Below are positions 5,396 through 6,428 of a DNA stretch of 6,428 bases, in pieces. The number at the start of each line of letters is the position of its first letter. The stretch's first letter is position 1. Source of the DNA: Candidatus Aenigmatarchaeota archaeon (GTDB lineage Archaea; Aenigmatarchaeota; Aenigmatarchaeia; QMZP01); assembly GCA_003663225.1 (NCBI GenBank), contig QMZP01000049.1, forward strand, positions 1 to 6,428, read 5' to 3'. Below the pieces are notes generated by a model. That model ran no database searches. It was not told the origin of the DNA and saw only the letters and a program-made list of their open reading frames with translations. The position numbers and the translations under genes were made by a program.

Positions 5396-6091
5396 ATGCC
5401 GAAAAGACGGAAGGGCGGGCGCACCACGAAAGTGCTGAAGGCTGATTTTCACGTCCATACCGCCATGTCAGGGGATAGTGATATATCTTGTCATGACATA
5501 ATCAGAGAAGCCAGGCTGAATTACCTGGATGTTGTGGGTGTTGTAGACCATAACACGACCCGGGGGGCCATAGAAACCCGCGAGCTCGCTTCCAGGGAGA
5601 TGCCGGGGCTGCTCATACTGGTCGGCCAGGAAGTGAAGACAGAGTCCGGTGAGATTATGGTATTCGGAATAGAGAAGGACCTGCCCCCGGACCGGCCGCT
5701 GCTGGATACGTGCAAGGCGGCCAAGAAGCTCGGGGGCTTCATAGTTGCTCCGCACCCGTTCGATTTCACCAGGCATGGGATTGGCGGAAGGATAAGCGAG
5801 ATAAGGGGGTATCTGGATGCCGTCGAGGTGCTGAACTCCAAATCTATCTGGAAGAGGTTCAATGAAAAGGCGAAGGAATTCGCATTCGAGAACAGGCTGC
5901 CCATGGTGGGCGGCTCTGACGCCCATTTTCCCCAATACATAGGGATGTGCTACACCCTTGTCGGCTCACGCCCGTATGAGGATGAGATATATTCTGCCAT
6001 AAGGGACGGACGGACGCTGTGCAGCGGGAAGGTGAGCGGTATATTAAACAAGAACATGGTATCTAGATTGAAGTATCTAATCAGAAAGTGA
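5396..6091 (+). CDS. PHP-domain metal-dependent phosphoesterase
   Basis: A 231-residue single-domain protein of the polymerase and histidinol phosphatase (PHP) family, related to the TrpH/YciV group. These enzymes use a two- or three-metal centre to hydrolyse phosphoester bonds; known members act on nucleotides, oligonucleotides or small phosphorylated compounds. The metal ligands are visible in order: FHVHT (H19, H21), VVDHN (D51, H52), GQEVKTESGE (E79), APHPFD (H120) and GGSDAH (D175, H177). All the usual positions are kept, so it should be active. The substrate is unknown. The first 12 residues (MPKRRKGGRTTK) are a basic extension before the domain. A GTG at 5432 would start just before LKADFHVHT, but ATG 5396 fits the TATA spacing better. 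The gene is divergent from glyS, and its 3' end overlaps the methyltransferase gene by 15 bp. Confidence 0.88.
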   Translation: MPKRRKGGRTTKVLKADFHVHTAMSGDSDISCHDIIREARLNYLDVVGVVDHNTTRGAIETRELASREMPGLLILVGQEVKTESGEIMVFGIEKDLPPDRPLLDTCKAAKKLGGFIVAPHPFDFTRHGIGGRISEIRGYLDAVEVLNSKSIWKRFNEKAKEFAFENRLPMVGGSDAHFPQYIGMCYTLVGSRPYEDEIYSAIRDGRTLCSGKVSGILNKNMVSRLKYLIRK

Positions 6092-6364
6092 CTTCTCGCC
6101 TACGCAGCCTATGACCCTGCCCCACCTGTTCGCGATCCCGTTGTCATAATTTAGCCTGACCCACCATGGCCTTGCAGGATTTGTTATACCCTTTCTTATC
6201 AGCCTGCTCGACCTTAGGGTCAACGGCGTGAAGAACCAGAACAGCGAGAACAGCAACTCCCCGCCAAGCACCCTTCCCGGCTGAAGGCCTGCCATCTTCA
6301 TGCGCTTGACAAGCTCGCTCCTGGTGTAGGGATACTCGTTACCGTATATCCAGCAGCCCAGCAT
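6077..6364 (-). CDS. C-terminal part of a probable SAM-dependent methyltransferase, broken upstream by an in-frame TAG
   Basis: From ATG 6364 this frame gives 95 residues ending at TAG 6077-6079. The sequence YGNEYPYTRSELVKRMKMAGL, then a variable aromatic-rich tail, resembles the end of class I SAM-dependent methyltransferases. In that family a Y-x-x-x-EL-x-x-x-(L/M)-x-x-AGF segment follows the last strands of the fold. The SAM-binding glycine motif would lie further upstream, beyond the window. The same frame continues upstream of 6364 as TPPYWTGKRLAS, then a TAG at 6401-6403, then VLIIIPHM to the edge. This also looks like methyltransferase sequence (hydrophobic strand then Pro-His/Asn). 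The gene therefore either carries a nonsense mutation or a sequence error, or starts anew at 6364 as a remnant. The substrate cannot be told. It overlaps the PHP gene by 15 bp, tail to tail. Confidence 0.55.
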   Translation of the reverse strand: MLGCWIYGNEYPYTRSELVKRMKMAGLQPGRVLGGELLFSLFWFFTPLTLRSSRLIRKGITNPARPWWVRLNYDNGIANRWGRVIGCVGEKSLSD

Positions 6365-6400
6365 GCTGGCAAGCCTCTTCCCTGTCCAGTACGGCGGGGT

Positions 6401-6428
6401 CTACATGTGCGGTATTATTATGAGGACC
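6401..6428 (-). pseudogene. In-frame TAG and upstream methyltransferase codons at the window edge
   Basis: Reading minus-strand codons in the frame of the 6077-6364 gene, the edge segment translates VLIIIPHM followed by TAG at 6401-6403. The hydrophobic strand plus proline is typical of the β-strand preceding the TrxEL-like segment in class I methyltransferases, and the frame stays open on both sides. A Trp codon (TGG) changed to TAG is the simplest explanation, since small aromatic-rich loops follow this strand in related proteins. That reading is inference from memory of the family. Confidence 0.4.

Noticed and set aside
6401..6403. Pyrrolysine read-through of TAG
   Set aside because: TAG is used as the apparent normal stop of polB and of this same gene, and if it were sense polB would run on 23 codons through the terminator into repeats. 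Not excluded, but not the first explanation.

Overview
The window looks archaeal. It encodes an archaeal-type nascent polypeptide-associated complex (NAC) protein with a UBA tail, a family B DNA polymerase of the archaeal replicative type, and an α2-type class II glycyl-tRNA synthetase. Promoters are TATA-like with very short or no leaders, and there are no clear Shine-Dalgarno sites. Ile ATA and Arg AGG/AGA codons are frequent throughout. I cannot fix the lineage: the GlyRS departs from usual signatures and the polymerase carries an extra zinc ribbon, so a poorly sampled euryarchaeal or DPANN lineage is possible.

Layout: (1) 1-221 (+), C-terminal end of a membrane protein resembling archaeal TctA/DUF112 permeases. 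(2) 222-423, a convergent intergenic region with short repeats and a two-way T-run terminator. (3) 424-3060 (-), family B DNA polymerase. (4) 3061-3220, divergent promoter region. (5) 3221-3544 (+) NAC and 3546-3848 (+) MazG-like pyrophosphohydrolase, one nucleotide apart. (6) 3849-5360 (-) GlyRS, ending against the MazG-like gene so that TGATCA supplies both stop codons. (7) 5361-5395, a 35-bp region with two mirrored TATA elements. (8) 5396-6091 (+), PHP-domain phosphoesterase. (9) 6077-6428 (-), C-terminal part of a probable SAM-dependent methyltransferase with an in-frame TAG, overlapping the PHP gene tail to tail.

The genes are mostly information-processing and housekeeping: DNA synthesis, tRNA charging, cotranslational protein handling and nucleotide-pool clean-up. 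They are packed with little or no spacing, and there is no sign of a mobile element or CRISPR array. The most notable signal is in 222-391. On the minus strand it holds five same-orientation elements with a GAAA core followed by a G-string (GGGG, or GGGCG in one). The best reads TTCCAAAGGAAATAATGGGG, which resembles archaeal origin recognition boxes bound by Orc1/Cdc6. A replication-origin or initiator-binding cluster beside the replicative polymerase gene is therefore a testable hypothesis, although no orc1/cdc6 gene lies in the window.
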